Shown: piece by piece, positions 1 through 6,999 of the stretch | Numbering within the stretch: position 1 is the stretch's first letter | How the letters are laid out: every line of letters begins with the position of its first letter | Assembly (NCBI RefSeq): GCF_001437285.1 | Contig: NZ_JQBF01000001.1 | Location: 124,001 to 188,000, forward strand | Length of the DNA stretch: 64,000 nucleotides | Direction: 5' to 3' | Origin: Pediococcus pentosaceus | GTDB taxonomy: Bacteria > Bacillota > Bacilli > Lactobacillales > Lactobacillaceae | Notes under the pieces: generated by a model | The model's database searches: none | What the model was told of the DNA's origin: nothing | The model's input: the letters and a program-made list of their open reading frames with translations, nothing else | Translations under genes and position numbers: made by a program

Positions 1-449
1 AAGAAATCGTTTATTACGAAGATACAAATGTCAGTTTCGCAGTTGATACTGATAATGGACTTTTCGTACCAAACGTTAAGAATGTTAAATCAAAATCAAT
101 TATGGAAGTTGCGCAAGAAATTGATGACATGGCCATCCGTGGTCGTGCCGGTGATTTGAAGCCTAATGAACTTAAGGGTGGCACAGTTACTATCACCAAT
201 ATTGGTTCAGAAAGTGGAAGTGGATTCTTTACACCAATTATTAATCCAGGTGAAAGTGCAATTCTTGGAATTGGACGAATTCGTAAGACTCCAGTGGTTA
301 ACGAAGATGGTGAGTTAGCAGTTGGAAATACATTAAAACTATCACTTAGCTTTGATCATCGTTTAATTGACGGTGCTCTAGCACAAAAAATTATGAATGA
401 GCTGAAGGCACTTTTGAGTAACCCTGCCTACATGCTAATGGAGGTGTAG
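1..449 (+). CDS. pdhC: Pyruvate dehydrogenase E2 (dihydrolipoamide acetyltransferase), 3' end only
   Basis: This is the C-terminal catalytic domain of a 2-oxo-acid dehydrogenase E2 subunit, which moves the acetyl group from lipoamide to CoA in the cytoplasmic PDH complex. The open frame runs in from the window edge (codons from base 3). The visible part carries the GTVTITNIGS and FTPIINPGE blocks and, near the end, the active-site signature FDHRLIDGA (His and Asp). The lipoyl and E1/E3-binding domains lie outside the window. The stop is followed 2 bases later by the E3 start, so the two are co-translated. Assignment to pyruvate rather than another 2-oxo acid is inferred from lactobacillus gene content. 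Confidence 0.93.
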   Translation, partial: EIVYYEDTNVSFAVDTDNGLFVPNVKNVKSKSIMEVAQEIDDMAIRGRAGDLKPNELKGGTVTITNIGSESGSGFFTPIINPGESAILGIGRIRKTPVVNEDGELAVGNTLKLSLSFDHRLIDGALAQKIMNELKALLSNPAYMLMEV

Positions 450-451
450 TC

Positions 452-1858
452 ATGGTAGTTGGTACACAAGCAATTAACGTTGACACTTTAATTATTGGAT
501 CTGGTCCTGGTGGATACGTTGCTGCTATTCGAGCAGCTGAATTAGGACAAAAAGTTGTGATTGTTGAACGTGATTATATCGGAGGAGTTTGTTTGAATGT
601 TGGATGTATTCCATCTAAAGCTTTGATTCAAGCTGGACATCTCTATTCAACTTTACAACATGGTAATCCATTTGGAGTTTCGGTATCAGAATCTAAAATT
701 GATTTCACTAAAACTCAAGAATGGAAACAAAATCAGGTTGTTAACAAACTAACTGGTGGAGTGGAACTCTTGCTTAAGAAACACAAAGTTGAAATTGTGC
801 GAGGAGAAGCTTACTTCAATGATAACGAAACGGTTAACGTAATCAACGGAGATGATTCCCATGTATATCGCTTTAAGAGAGCTTTGATTGCCACTGGTTC
901 TCGTCCAGTTGAAATCCCACACTTTAAGTTTAGTGGTCGAGTAATTGATTCCACTGGAGCCTTGAACTTAAAAGATGTTCCAGAACATCTCATCATTATT
1001 GGTGGTGGGGTGATTGGAGCGGAACTGGCTGGAGCTTACATGAACCTTGGTTCAAAGATTACCATCATTGAAGGTTTGGATCACATTTTAAATGGATTTG
1101 ATGGTGAATTAATTCAGCCAGTTTTGAATAACTTTAAGAAAAATGGAGTCGAAATTGTTACTGAAGCTACAGCGGTTGAGGCAAACCAAACTGACAAAGA
1201 TGTTACAGTAACCTATGAAGCTGATGGAACAACCAAGACGGTTACCGGAGACTACTGTTTAGTTTCAGTAGGCCGCCGTCCTAACACAGATCAACTTGGT
1301 TTGAATAATACCAATATCAAGTTAAGTAAGCGTGGTTTAATTGAAGTTAATGATTCCATGCAAACATCAGTTAAACATATTTATGCTATCGGTGATGTGG
1401 TCGCTGGACCAGCTTTAGCGCATAAGGCTAGTTTTGAGGCTAAGGTGGCAGCTGCTGCTATGGGTGGCAAAGATGCTCATGATACACATTATGTTTTGCC
1501 AGCCGTTGCTTACACAAACATTGAATTAGCAACTGTAGGTGAAACTCCGCAATCTATTGCTGAAAAGAAGTTGGATGCTAAATCAAGCAAGTTCCCATTT
1601 GCTGCTAGTGGACGTGCCATGACTATGGACCAAACAGAAGGCTTTATCCGTCTAATTACGGATAATCCTACTGGCGGTATTATTGGAGCCCAAATTGTGG
1701 GTCCGGAAGCTTCTAATTTGATTTCTGAGCTAACTTTAGCGATTGAAAATGGATTAACAATTAAAGATATTGAATTAACCATTCACCCACATCCAACATT
1801 GGGTGAAGAAATTATGGATGCAGCAGAATTAGCTGCAGGACTACCAATTCACGTTTAA
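452..1858 (+). CDS. lpdA: Dihydrolipoyl dehydrogenase (E3 of pyruvate dehydrogenase)
   Basis: This flavoprotein reoxidises dihydrolipoamide with NAD+ and closes the PDH cycle. The 468 residues are normal length. Visible motifs are the FAD-binding GSGPGGYVAA (about residues 16-25), the redox disulfide in GGVCLNVGCIPSK (Cys47, Cys52), the NAD-binding IIGGGVIGAELAG (about 182-194), a second FAD block AIGDV, and the C-terminal HPHPTLGEE with the catalytic His-Glu pair. The GGAGGTG ribosome site lies inside the E2 stop region, so E2 and E3 are translationally coupled. It is the last gene of the operon, as a strong terminator follows. Confidence 0.96.
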   Translation: MVVGTQAINVDTLIIGSGPGGYVAAIRAAELGQKVVIVERDYIGGVCLNVGCIPSKALIQAGHLYSTLQHGNPFGVSVSESKIDFTKTQEWKQNQVVNKLTGGVELLLKKHKVEIVRGEAYFNDNETVNVINGDDSHVYRFKRALIATGSRPVEIPHFKFSGRVIDSTGALNLKDVPEHLIIIGGGVIGAELAGAYMNLGSKITIIEGLDHILNGFDGELIQPVLNNFKKNGVEIVTEATAVEANQTDKDVTVTYEADGTTKTVTGDYCLVSVGRRPNTDQLGLNNTNIKLSKRGLIEVNDSMQTSVKHIYAIGDVVAGPALAHKASFEAKVAAAAMGGKDAHDTHYVLPAVAYTNIELATVGETPQSIAEKKLDAKSSKFPFAASGRAMTMDQTEGFIRLITDNPTGGIIGAQIVGPEASNLISELTLAIENGLTIKDIELTIHPHPTLGEEIMDAAELAAGLPIHV

Positions 1859-1900
1859 AAAGAATTTGAAATATATTACAGTCATAAGATAAATAAACGG

Positions 1901-1937
1901 ACCGATTCCCGACATGCCAGCTAAGGAATCGGTCTTT
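1901..1937 (+). terminator. Intrinsic terminator of the pdh operon
   Basis: A 9-bp perfect stem, ACCGATTCC with GGAATCGGT, is followed by a short T run. Confidence 0.85.
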
Positions 1938-2023
1938 TGGCTTTTATATTTATCATGATTTTGATTATCCATTTAATTTGGTGGTTTTCACTAAGAAAAA
2001 AATGATTTGTAATAAAAATAAAC

Positions 2024-2066
2024 TCACTTATTTTGAATTTTAACTTCAAGATAAGTGAATTTTTTT
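2024..2066 (+). terminator. Second terminator-like hairpin downstream of lpdA
   Basis: TCACTTAT pairs with ATAAGTGA, with an inner TTGAA/TTCAA stem, and seven T residues follow. It sits 90 bases after the first terminator and just upstream of the next promoter, so it is either a back-up terminator or an insulator. No gene lies between the two hairpins. Confidence 0.6.
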
Positions 2067-2072
2067 GTCCAA

Positions 2073-2105
2073 ACCTGTTGACTTTAAAATAACAGGTGGT
2101 ATGAT
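2073..2105 (+). promoter_or_regulatory. Promoter with overlapping inverted-repeat operator
   Basis: A -35 TTGACT (2078-2083) and a -10 TATGAT (2100-2105) are separated by 16 bases. A perfect inverted repeat, ACCTGTT (2073-2079) and AACAGGT (2091-2097), overlaps the -35 and fills the spacer. This is the expected layout for a repressor. The Rrf2 protein encoded at the end of the same transcript is the likely binder, which is an inference. Confidence 0.65.
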
Positions 2106-2136
2106 TAAGCTGTTAATAATAAAAAAACAGCTTAAG
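2105..2136 (+). repeat. Perfect 10-bp inverted repeat in the leader, running into the ribosome site
   Basis: TTAAGCTGTT (2105-2114) and AACAGCTTAA (2127-2136) pair perfectly. The right arm overlaps the AAGGAG at 2134-2139. As RNA it would partly mask the ribosome site; as DNA it could be a second operator. Its CTGTT/AACAG core is shared with the upstream operator. Confidence 0.5.
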
Positions 2137-2143
2137 GAGAATT

Positions 2144-3000
2144 ATGAATATGAAATATGCAATTACTGCTGCAACAGGAAACTTTGGACAAATCGCGATA
2201 AAAAAATTAATTGATTTAGTAGGAACCGACAACGTAATCGCCATTGTTAGAAATCTAGAAAAAGGTCAAAAGCTACTTCCTAAAGGTGTAGAAATTCGTC
2301 AAGGTGATTACGATGATGTAACTACAATGGAAAAAGCTCTGAAAGGGATTGATCGAGTGCTCTTTATTTCTTCGCAACCAGGTGGTAAAGTAGCTCGAGG
2401 AACTCAACACCAAAATGTTGTAACAGCAATTAAAAATGCGGGTGTTGATTTTGTAGCTTATACTAGTTTTCCAAATGCTCAAGCATCAACCAGTGCTTTA
2501 GCAAACGACCATCGATTAACTAGAAACTAATTGAAGAACAAGGAATCAAACACTCATTTCTACGCAACAACTGGTATCTTCAAAATGAAATGGGCTTTTT
2601 ACAAAGTGGTGCTAATAATCAAACAGCAACCTACTGGACAGATCAACAAGCTGGATGGGCTTTAGAACGTGAGTATGCTGAGGCTGCTGCAAAGGTAATT
2701 ACGCTAGAAAATCCAGATGCTATCTATGAATTTGCTGGTAAAATTCGTTCGTATGCTGATTTGGGCGCAGCCCTTCAAACAGCAACTGGAAATAATTTTG
2801 AAGTTAAGCAGGTTTCGAGGGATGCCTATCAAGCTCAACTTCAAGCGGGAGGCCTAGATGCAGATACTGCGGCACTATTTACTTCGTTTCAGGCTCCAAT
2901 TGAAGATGGCTCTCTCAGTCATCAATCAGATAGTTTAGTAAAAGTTTTGGGTCGGGAATTAACTAGTTTACCAGAGGCTATTAACGAAATTTTAAATTAG
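2144..3000 (+). pseudogene. NAD(P)-binding oxidoreductase (NmrA/QorB-like), frameshifted
   Basis: This is an atypical short-chain-dehydrogenase-type protein of the NmrA/quinone-reductase group. The first part begins MKYAITAATGNFGQ (ATG at 2150 has better spacing than 2144) with the Rossmann glycine motif, and reads to a stop at 2528-2530. The coding sense continues in the next frame from 2527, with residues LIEEQGIKHSFLRNN and then a stretch ending at 3000. Together they make about 285 residues, the normal family length. Adding one base in the AAA at 2524-2526 restores a single frame. The break is therefore either a recent mutation or a sequencing error. The downstream Rrf2 gene is in the same transcript. 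Confidence 0.8.
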
Positions 3001-3009
3001 GTGGTAACG

Positions 3010-3438
3010 ATGAAGTATTCCTATAAGTTAAGCGATGCAATCCATATTTTGACGTACTTAATTATTTATAAGGACGGCGACTTATCAAGTAAGACCATTG
3101 CAGATAGTATTGAATCCAATGCTAGTACTGTAAGAAATTTGATGTCGGATTTACGAAGTGCGGGACTAATTACGACAAAAGTAGGGAGTGCTAGCCCAGC
3201 GTTAAATGCTCGTCCGAGTGAGATTAGTATTTTAGATGTTTATAAGGCGGTGAATATGGATCATAACCTCTTGCATATCGACCCTAAGACAAATCCACAG
3301 TGTGTTGTTGGTGGCAGTATTCAAGACGTATTAGATGATGCATACGCTGAAATACAGCAAAGTGCTTTTCAAAAAATGGATGAAATAACGATTGCTGATA
3401 TTACTGAAGGTATTTTGCAACGACAACAACAAGATTAA
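3010..3438 (+). CDS. Rrf2-family transcriptional regulator
   Basis: A 142-residue winged-helix repressor of the Rrf2 family. The N-terminus (MKYSYKLSDAIHILTYL) and the HTH around SSKTIADSIESNASTVRNLMSDLRSAGLI fit the family. It has one cysteine (in PQCVVGG) in the region where NsrR/IscR-type members carry three, so an iron-sulfur cluster is unlikely. ATG 3010 is preferred over GTG 3001 because AGGTGG lies 5 bases before it. The gene directly follows the broken oxidoreductase, the same pairing as ywnA/ywnB of Bacillus. It probably represses the 2073-2105 promoter. Confidence 0.88.
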   Translation: MKYSYKLSDAIHILTYLIIYKDGDLSSKTIADSIESNASTVRNLMSDLRSAGLITTKVGSASPALNARPSEISILDVYKAVNMDHNLLHIDPKTNPQCVVGGSIQDVLDDAYAEIQQSAFQKMDEITIADITEGILQRQQQD

Positions 3439-3573
3439 AAGTTACGGAATGGTGATGGCATCAAAATTTAGTTAACATGGCTATTTTCAATTACTTAGTA
3501 ACAAGTTTTAACAATTTTCGAGGTACAATTATAAAATAAATAACATTATTTTAAAGAAGGGAATGGTACCAAA

Positions 3574-4611
3574 ATGAATAAAACAATGTGGTCAATTGGA
3601 TTTCAAAAACATTTACCCATCGATGAAGAAGCAAGTTTGTTTCGTTTTGAAACGGCGGTTCCTCAGCCTGAAGGACGCGATCTACTGGTTAAAATCGATG
3701 CAGTATCAGTAAATCCAATCGATGTGGCGGTGCGTAAAAATGGAACTGAAACTTTAGACGAACCTAAAGTGATTGGTTGGGATGCAGTTGGAACTGTGGT
3801 AGCTAAAGGCGCATCAGCTGGATATTTTGAAATTGGTGACCGTGTGTTTTATGCTGGTTCATTCAAACGGGCCGGAAGCGATGGTGAATATCAGCTAGTA
3901 GATGAACGGGTGGTGGGACATGCCCCCGAAAAGCTTAGCAATGCTGAAGCAGCTGCGATGCCATTGACTTCATTAACGGCGTGGGAAGCATTATTTGAAC
4001 AATTAGAAATTGATCGAGAGGATGTGCAAGGAAACGCCGATAAGTCGATTCTAATTATTAATGGGGCTGGTGGCGTAGGTTCCATTGCAACCCAATTAGC
4101 CCAAAAAGCCGGTTTACATGTGATCGCCTCGGCTTCTCGTCCAGAAACTATTGAATGGTGTCTAAAACATGGCGCCGACGAAACCGTTAATCATCGTAAT
4201 AACTTGATTGATGAAGTTCGTAACTTAGGTCATCAATACGTAGACTATATTTTAGAGTTAAACAATATTGATGCTCATTGGGATGAAATGGTCGAGCTGA
4301 TTAAACCGAATGGCAGGATAGCTTCAATCACTCAAAACCATGAACCGGTAGATTTGAAAGCACTAAAACGTAAACGGGTTACTTTTGCTTGGGAATGGAT
4401 GTACACGAAGTCCTACTATGAAACACCAGACATGGAGACTCAGCATGTATATTTGGACGAAATTGCTCGTTTATTAGATGCTGGAGAACTGATTTCAACC
4501 TTGACTAAGCAATTATCCCCAATTAACGTGGAGAACCTAAAACAGGCGCATAAGCTGGTTGAGGGAAACCATATGATGGGTAAAGTGGTAGTTGAGAATT
4601 TAGAAGATTAA
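3574..4611 (+). CDS. Zinc-independent quinone oxidoreductase/alcohol dehydrogenase-like protein
   Basis: A 345-residue medium-chain dehydrogenase/reductase. The N-terminal GroES-like fold contains PKVIGWDAVGTVV and DRVFYAG, and the NAD(P)H-binding fold starts at NGAGGVGSIATQLAQ (about residues 164-178). The structural and catalytic zinc cysteines of true alcohol dehydrogenases are absent, which points to an NADPH-dependent reductase of quinones or reactive carbonyls (YogA/QOR type). The substrate cannot be read from sequence. It is a single-gene transcript: AAGGGA lies ahead of the ATG and a terminator follows. Confidence 0.88.
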   Translation: MNKTMWSIGFQKHLPIDEEASLFRFETAVPQPEGRDLLVKIDAVSVNPIDVAVRKNGTETLDEPKVIGWDAVGTVVAKGASAGYFEIGDRVFYAGSFKRAGSDGEYQLVDERVVGHAPEKLSNAEAAAMPLTSLTAWEALFEQLEIDREDVQGNADKSILIINGAGGVGSIATQLAQKAGLHVIASASRPETIEWCLKHGADETVNHRNNLIDEVRNLGHQYVDYILELNNIDAHWDEMVELIKPNGRIASITQNHEPVDLKALKRKRVTFAWEWMYTKSYYETPDMETQHVYLDEIARLLDAGELISTLTKQLSPINVENLKQAHKLVEGNHMMGKVVVENLED

Positions 4612-4648
4612 CTCTAAAAATTTGTTTGAATAAATCAGGTACTATAAA

Positions 4649-4685
4649 AAGCTGAATCAAGAACTTTTCTTGATTCAGCTTTTTT
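4649..4685. terminator. Bidirectional terminator between convergent genes
   Basis: A 14-bp perfect stem (AAGCTGAATCAAGA and its complement) with A and T runs on both sides serves the oxidoreductase on the + strand and the lipoprotein on the - strand. Confidence 0.85.
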
Positions 4686-5160
4686 AGTCGTCAAAATCTT
4701 CGTCATGGTCTTGAATTTCAAATTCATCTAAAAAATGCTGGAAACTAACTGTTTTGGAATACTTTTTATAGAGGTTATCGACACTGGTATTATCTTGTTT
4801 GGTTGTATAAAGCACCTTGTTGTTATCGATAGTAATATGGGCTTTTTGTTCAAAATAATCATTTTGCTCAGTTCCCGCATCGAAAGCAATTTTTTTATTA
4901 TCAGTATCTTCTACAACATTTCTTGCGCTGGGTTCGATGTCATCGTTAAGCTTTTCAAGTTGGCCATTGGATTTCATCAAATGGTAAGTAGCCAGAGCGA
5001 TAGTAGTGGCGTTTGTACGTTGAACTTCATGGACGCGGGCAGGTGAAGAAGCTTTTTCAGTAGCTGGTGCTGTGGCTGATTTTTTGTCTGCACAACCAGC
5101 TAATCCAACCAGTGAAAAAGATGCTAAGGTAATCAAAAATACTTTAGATAATTGATGCAT
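4684..5160 (-). CDS. Putative lipoprotein of unknown function
   Basis: About 158 residues. The start at 5160 (MHQLSKVFLITLASFS) is chosen because GGAGGG lies 7 bases ahead; an upstream in-frame ATG at 5202 would add 14 residues ahead of the signal peptide. The signal peptide ends in the lipobox LAGC, so the mature protein should be lipid-anchored outside the membrane. The rest is hydrophilic, with an acidic C-terminus (EIQDHDEDFDD). I recognise no family. Confidence 0.75.
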   Translation of the reverse strand: MHQLSKVFLITLASFSLVGLAGCADKKSATAPATEKASSPARVHEVQRTNATTIALATYHLMKSNGQLEKLNDDIEPSARNVVEDTDNKKIAFDAGTEQNDYFEQKAHITIDNNKVLYTTKQDNTSVDNLYKKYSKTVSFQHFLDEFEIQDHDEDFDD

Positions 5161-5274
5161 GCTGAGTCCCTCCGTTTCGACTAAAAGGCTTACTTTATAC
5201 ATAAATTATACTAAAGTATTTAATTTGAACCTATTTTAAAGGCTTGTAGTTATTTGGTTTGGTAGTAGATTTTA

Positions 5275-5781
5275 CTATCTGCGAGCAGATAGGGATAGAT
5301 TAACATTTTCTCCAAGTAGATAAATTACGACGGCGCCGATTAGCATCACGCCTAGTTCTCCAAGACTAACCGTTCCCCAAGTATAGAAAAATGGAACTTT
5401 CAAAACATAGGCGAGCTCAATAGCAACTAAAAAGCCCATTAGAACAGTAGTGATGGCAACACAGATGCCCATCTTTACCTTCGTATCGCTAAATTTACGA
5501 ATGACTAAGTAAACAATTGAAAGCGTAACGATAGTTGTGAGGGTTCCCCATGTAATATCGATAATTCCTAAAGATGATTGCATATTGGAAATTAAGACTC
5601 CCAACGAAATGCCCCAGATATAGCGTTTGTCATAAATCACTAAGCAGTTTAACATTTCAGCTAAGCGAAACTGAATTGGACCAAAGCTAATAGCAGAAAA
5701 GACAAATGTAATTGCCACATAAAGAGCGGCAATCATGGCAGATAAAACAATCTCACGGGTGTTTATTTTAGAACTAGACAT
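5275..5781 (-). CDS. queT: Queuosine-precursor ECF transporter substrate-binding subunit QueT
   Basis: A 168-residue membrane protein of the QueT family, the S-component that binds preQ1/queuosine precursors and works with the shared ECF energy module encoded elsewhere. The conserved stretch GPIQFRLAEMLNCL and about five hydrophobic helices are visible. The leader contains a preQ1-II-like riboswitch, an independent line of support. The gene is monocistronic, facing the lipoprotein in tandem. Confidence 0.92.
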   Translation of the reverse strand: MSSSKINTREIVLSAMIAALYVAITFVFSAISFGPIQFRLAEMLNCLVIYDKRYIWGISLGVLISNMQSSLGIIDITWGTLTTIVTLSIVYLVIRKFSDTKVKMGICVAITTVLMGFLVAIELAYVLKVPFFYTWGTVSLGELGVMLIGAVVIYLLGENVNLSLSARR

Positions 5782-5786
5782 ATTAA

Positions 5787-5863
5787 ATTCTCCTTTATAA
5801 CGTAAACGTCACTAATTTTACTATGACCAAAGGAACCCAAAGAATGGGAGAAGTGTCATAGGT
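5787..5863 (-). promoter_or_regulatory. PreQ1-II (COG4708-type) riboswitch controlling queT translation
   Basis: On the - strand the leader folds as CTATGAC (5855-5861) paired with GTCATAG (5821-5827), enclosing a small CCC/GGG hairpin. A TGACG-TTTA-CGTTA hairpin follows, and the ribosome site AAAGGAGAA comes straight after it. A pyrimidine stretch TTCCTTT inside the first stem-loop is exactly complementary to AAAGGA, as required for the preQ1-II pseudoknot that hides the ribosome site when ligand is bound. The layout matches the class; the exact alignment was done by eye. Confidence 0.72.
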
Positions 5864-5888
5864 GGAACAAAATTTCTAACAGAATTCT

Positions 5889-5897
5889 ATCATAACA
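5889..5897 (-). promoter_or_regulatory. Extended -10 promoter element of queT
   Basis: On the - strand TGTTATGAT is an extended -10 about 25 bases upstream of the riboswitch stem. The -35 region is poor. Confidence 0.45.
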
Positions 5898-6037
5898 GTT
5901 TCGAACTAATTACAAAAGGTGTTGAAGTTCAGATGAAGGTTAAAATTGTCGAACAAAGCCAAAGAAAGCCTTTACATTTTAATGAAAATGAATCATGCTA
6001 AGACTGTACAAAAATAAGGAAGGGGAACTAAATTCAT

Positions 6038-6916
6038 ATGATAAAGTTAAAAAACGATCGTCTCGAAGTTGAAATTGATAATATGGGAGCTCAATTGACT
6101 CATGTTATTGGAAACGAAAGTGGCTACGACTATATTTGGAATGGTGATGCTTGGAAGAAACATGCACCTATTCTATTTCCAGCGATTGGTAAGTCAAATA
6201 ACGATGAATATGTAGTAGATGGTAAGACATACCGAATGCCCCAACATGGATTTGCACGAGATTTTGATTGGCAGAAAGTTAATCAAGCAGAAAATCGAGT
6301 GATGTTAGAGTTAAAGTCAAATGCTAAAACAAAGGAAATGTTCCCATTTGATTTTACCCTTCAAGTTGAATACAAATTAGATCAGAACCAGCTTTTGATT
6401 GGATATCGGGTGATTAATAATGACCATCGGATGATGCCATATGCTTTAGGATCTCACCCAGCTTTTAATCTTCCAATTGATGATGATGGTGTTTTTGAAG
6501 ACTATCGCCTAACATTTGGACCAAAACAAAAACAAATTAAAAGACTCGGAGTGGGTCCCATTCCTTTCCGCGATGGAACTGAAGCTCCATATCCATCAAT
6601 CCAAGCTAGTGAATTAGCTTTAAATCACGAAATGTTTGATGATGGACTTATTATTTTGAATGCTAAGAAGCTTGAAAATGTGACCCTTCATTCTAATCAA
6701 ACTGCTCATGAAGTTAAATTGAACATCAAACAATTCCCATATCTAACGCTATGGGCGATGGAACATGAAACTCAACCGTTTATTTGCATTGAACCATTTG
6801 CAGGGCTTCCAGATCAAGCTAGCGACCAGCCAACGGACTGGAATAACAAGAAAGGCAATAACCTTCTTGAGGCTGGTGAAAGTCATACGTTTGAATACGG
6901 GATTGAATTTAAGTAA
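6038..6916 (+). CDS. Aldose 1-epimerase family protein (LacX-like)
   Basis: A 292-residue cytoplasmic mutarotase-fold protein of the galactose-mutarotase superfamily, closest in look to LacX of lactic streptococci. Motifs include the N-terminal IDNMGAQLTHV, PQHGFARDFDW with the active-site His, GSHPAFNLP, and the C-terminal CIEPFAGLPD with the catalytic Glu. It would interconvert anomers of a sugar or sugar phosphate. The ribosome site GGAAGGGG is 12 bases from the ATG, which is rather far. Proximity to the HexNAc operon 2 kb downstream suggests a related sugar role, by inference only. Confidence 0.88.
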   Translation: MIKLKNDRLEVEIDNMGAQLTHVIGNESGYDYIWNGDAWKKHAPILFPAIGKSNNDEYVVDGKTYRMPQHGFARDFDWQKVNQAENRVMLELKSNAKTKEMFPFDFTLQVEYKLDQNQLLIGYRVINNDHRMMPYALGSHPAFNLPIDDDGVFEDYRLTFGPKQKQIKRLGVGPIPFRDGTEAPYPSIQASELALNHEMFDDGLIILNAKKLENVTLHSNQTAHEVKLNIKQFPYLTLWAMEHETQPFICIEPFAGLPDQASDQPTDWNNKKGNNLLEAGESHTFEYGIEFK

Positions 6917-6942
6917 GACTAAAAAGATAGGTAATATAAAAT

Positions 6943-6983
6943 GTCAGATCCAATCTGTTAGTTAGGAGGGTCTGGCCTTTTTA
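6943..6983 (+). terminator. Terminator-like hairpin directly ahead of the next gene
   Basis: GTCAGATCC pairs with GGGTCTGGC (with G-T wobbles), followed by CTTTTTATT. Only 16 bases separate it from the start at 7000, leaving no room for a promoter. It may act as a partial terminator or attenuator between the epimerase and the esterase. Confidence 0.65.
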
Positions 6984-6999
6984 TTCAGAGAGGTTAAGC

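Noticed and set aside
4735-5046. 103-codon + strand frame opposite the lipoprotein
   Set aside because: No ribosome site; the opposite strand encodes a signal peptide with lipobox and has a matching start and terminator.
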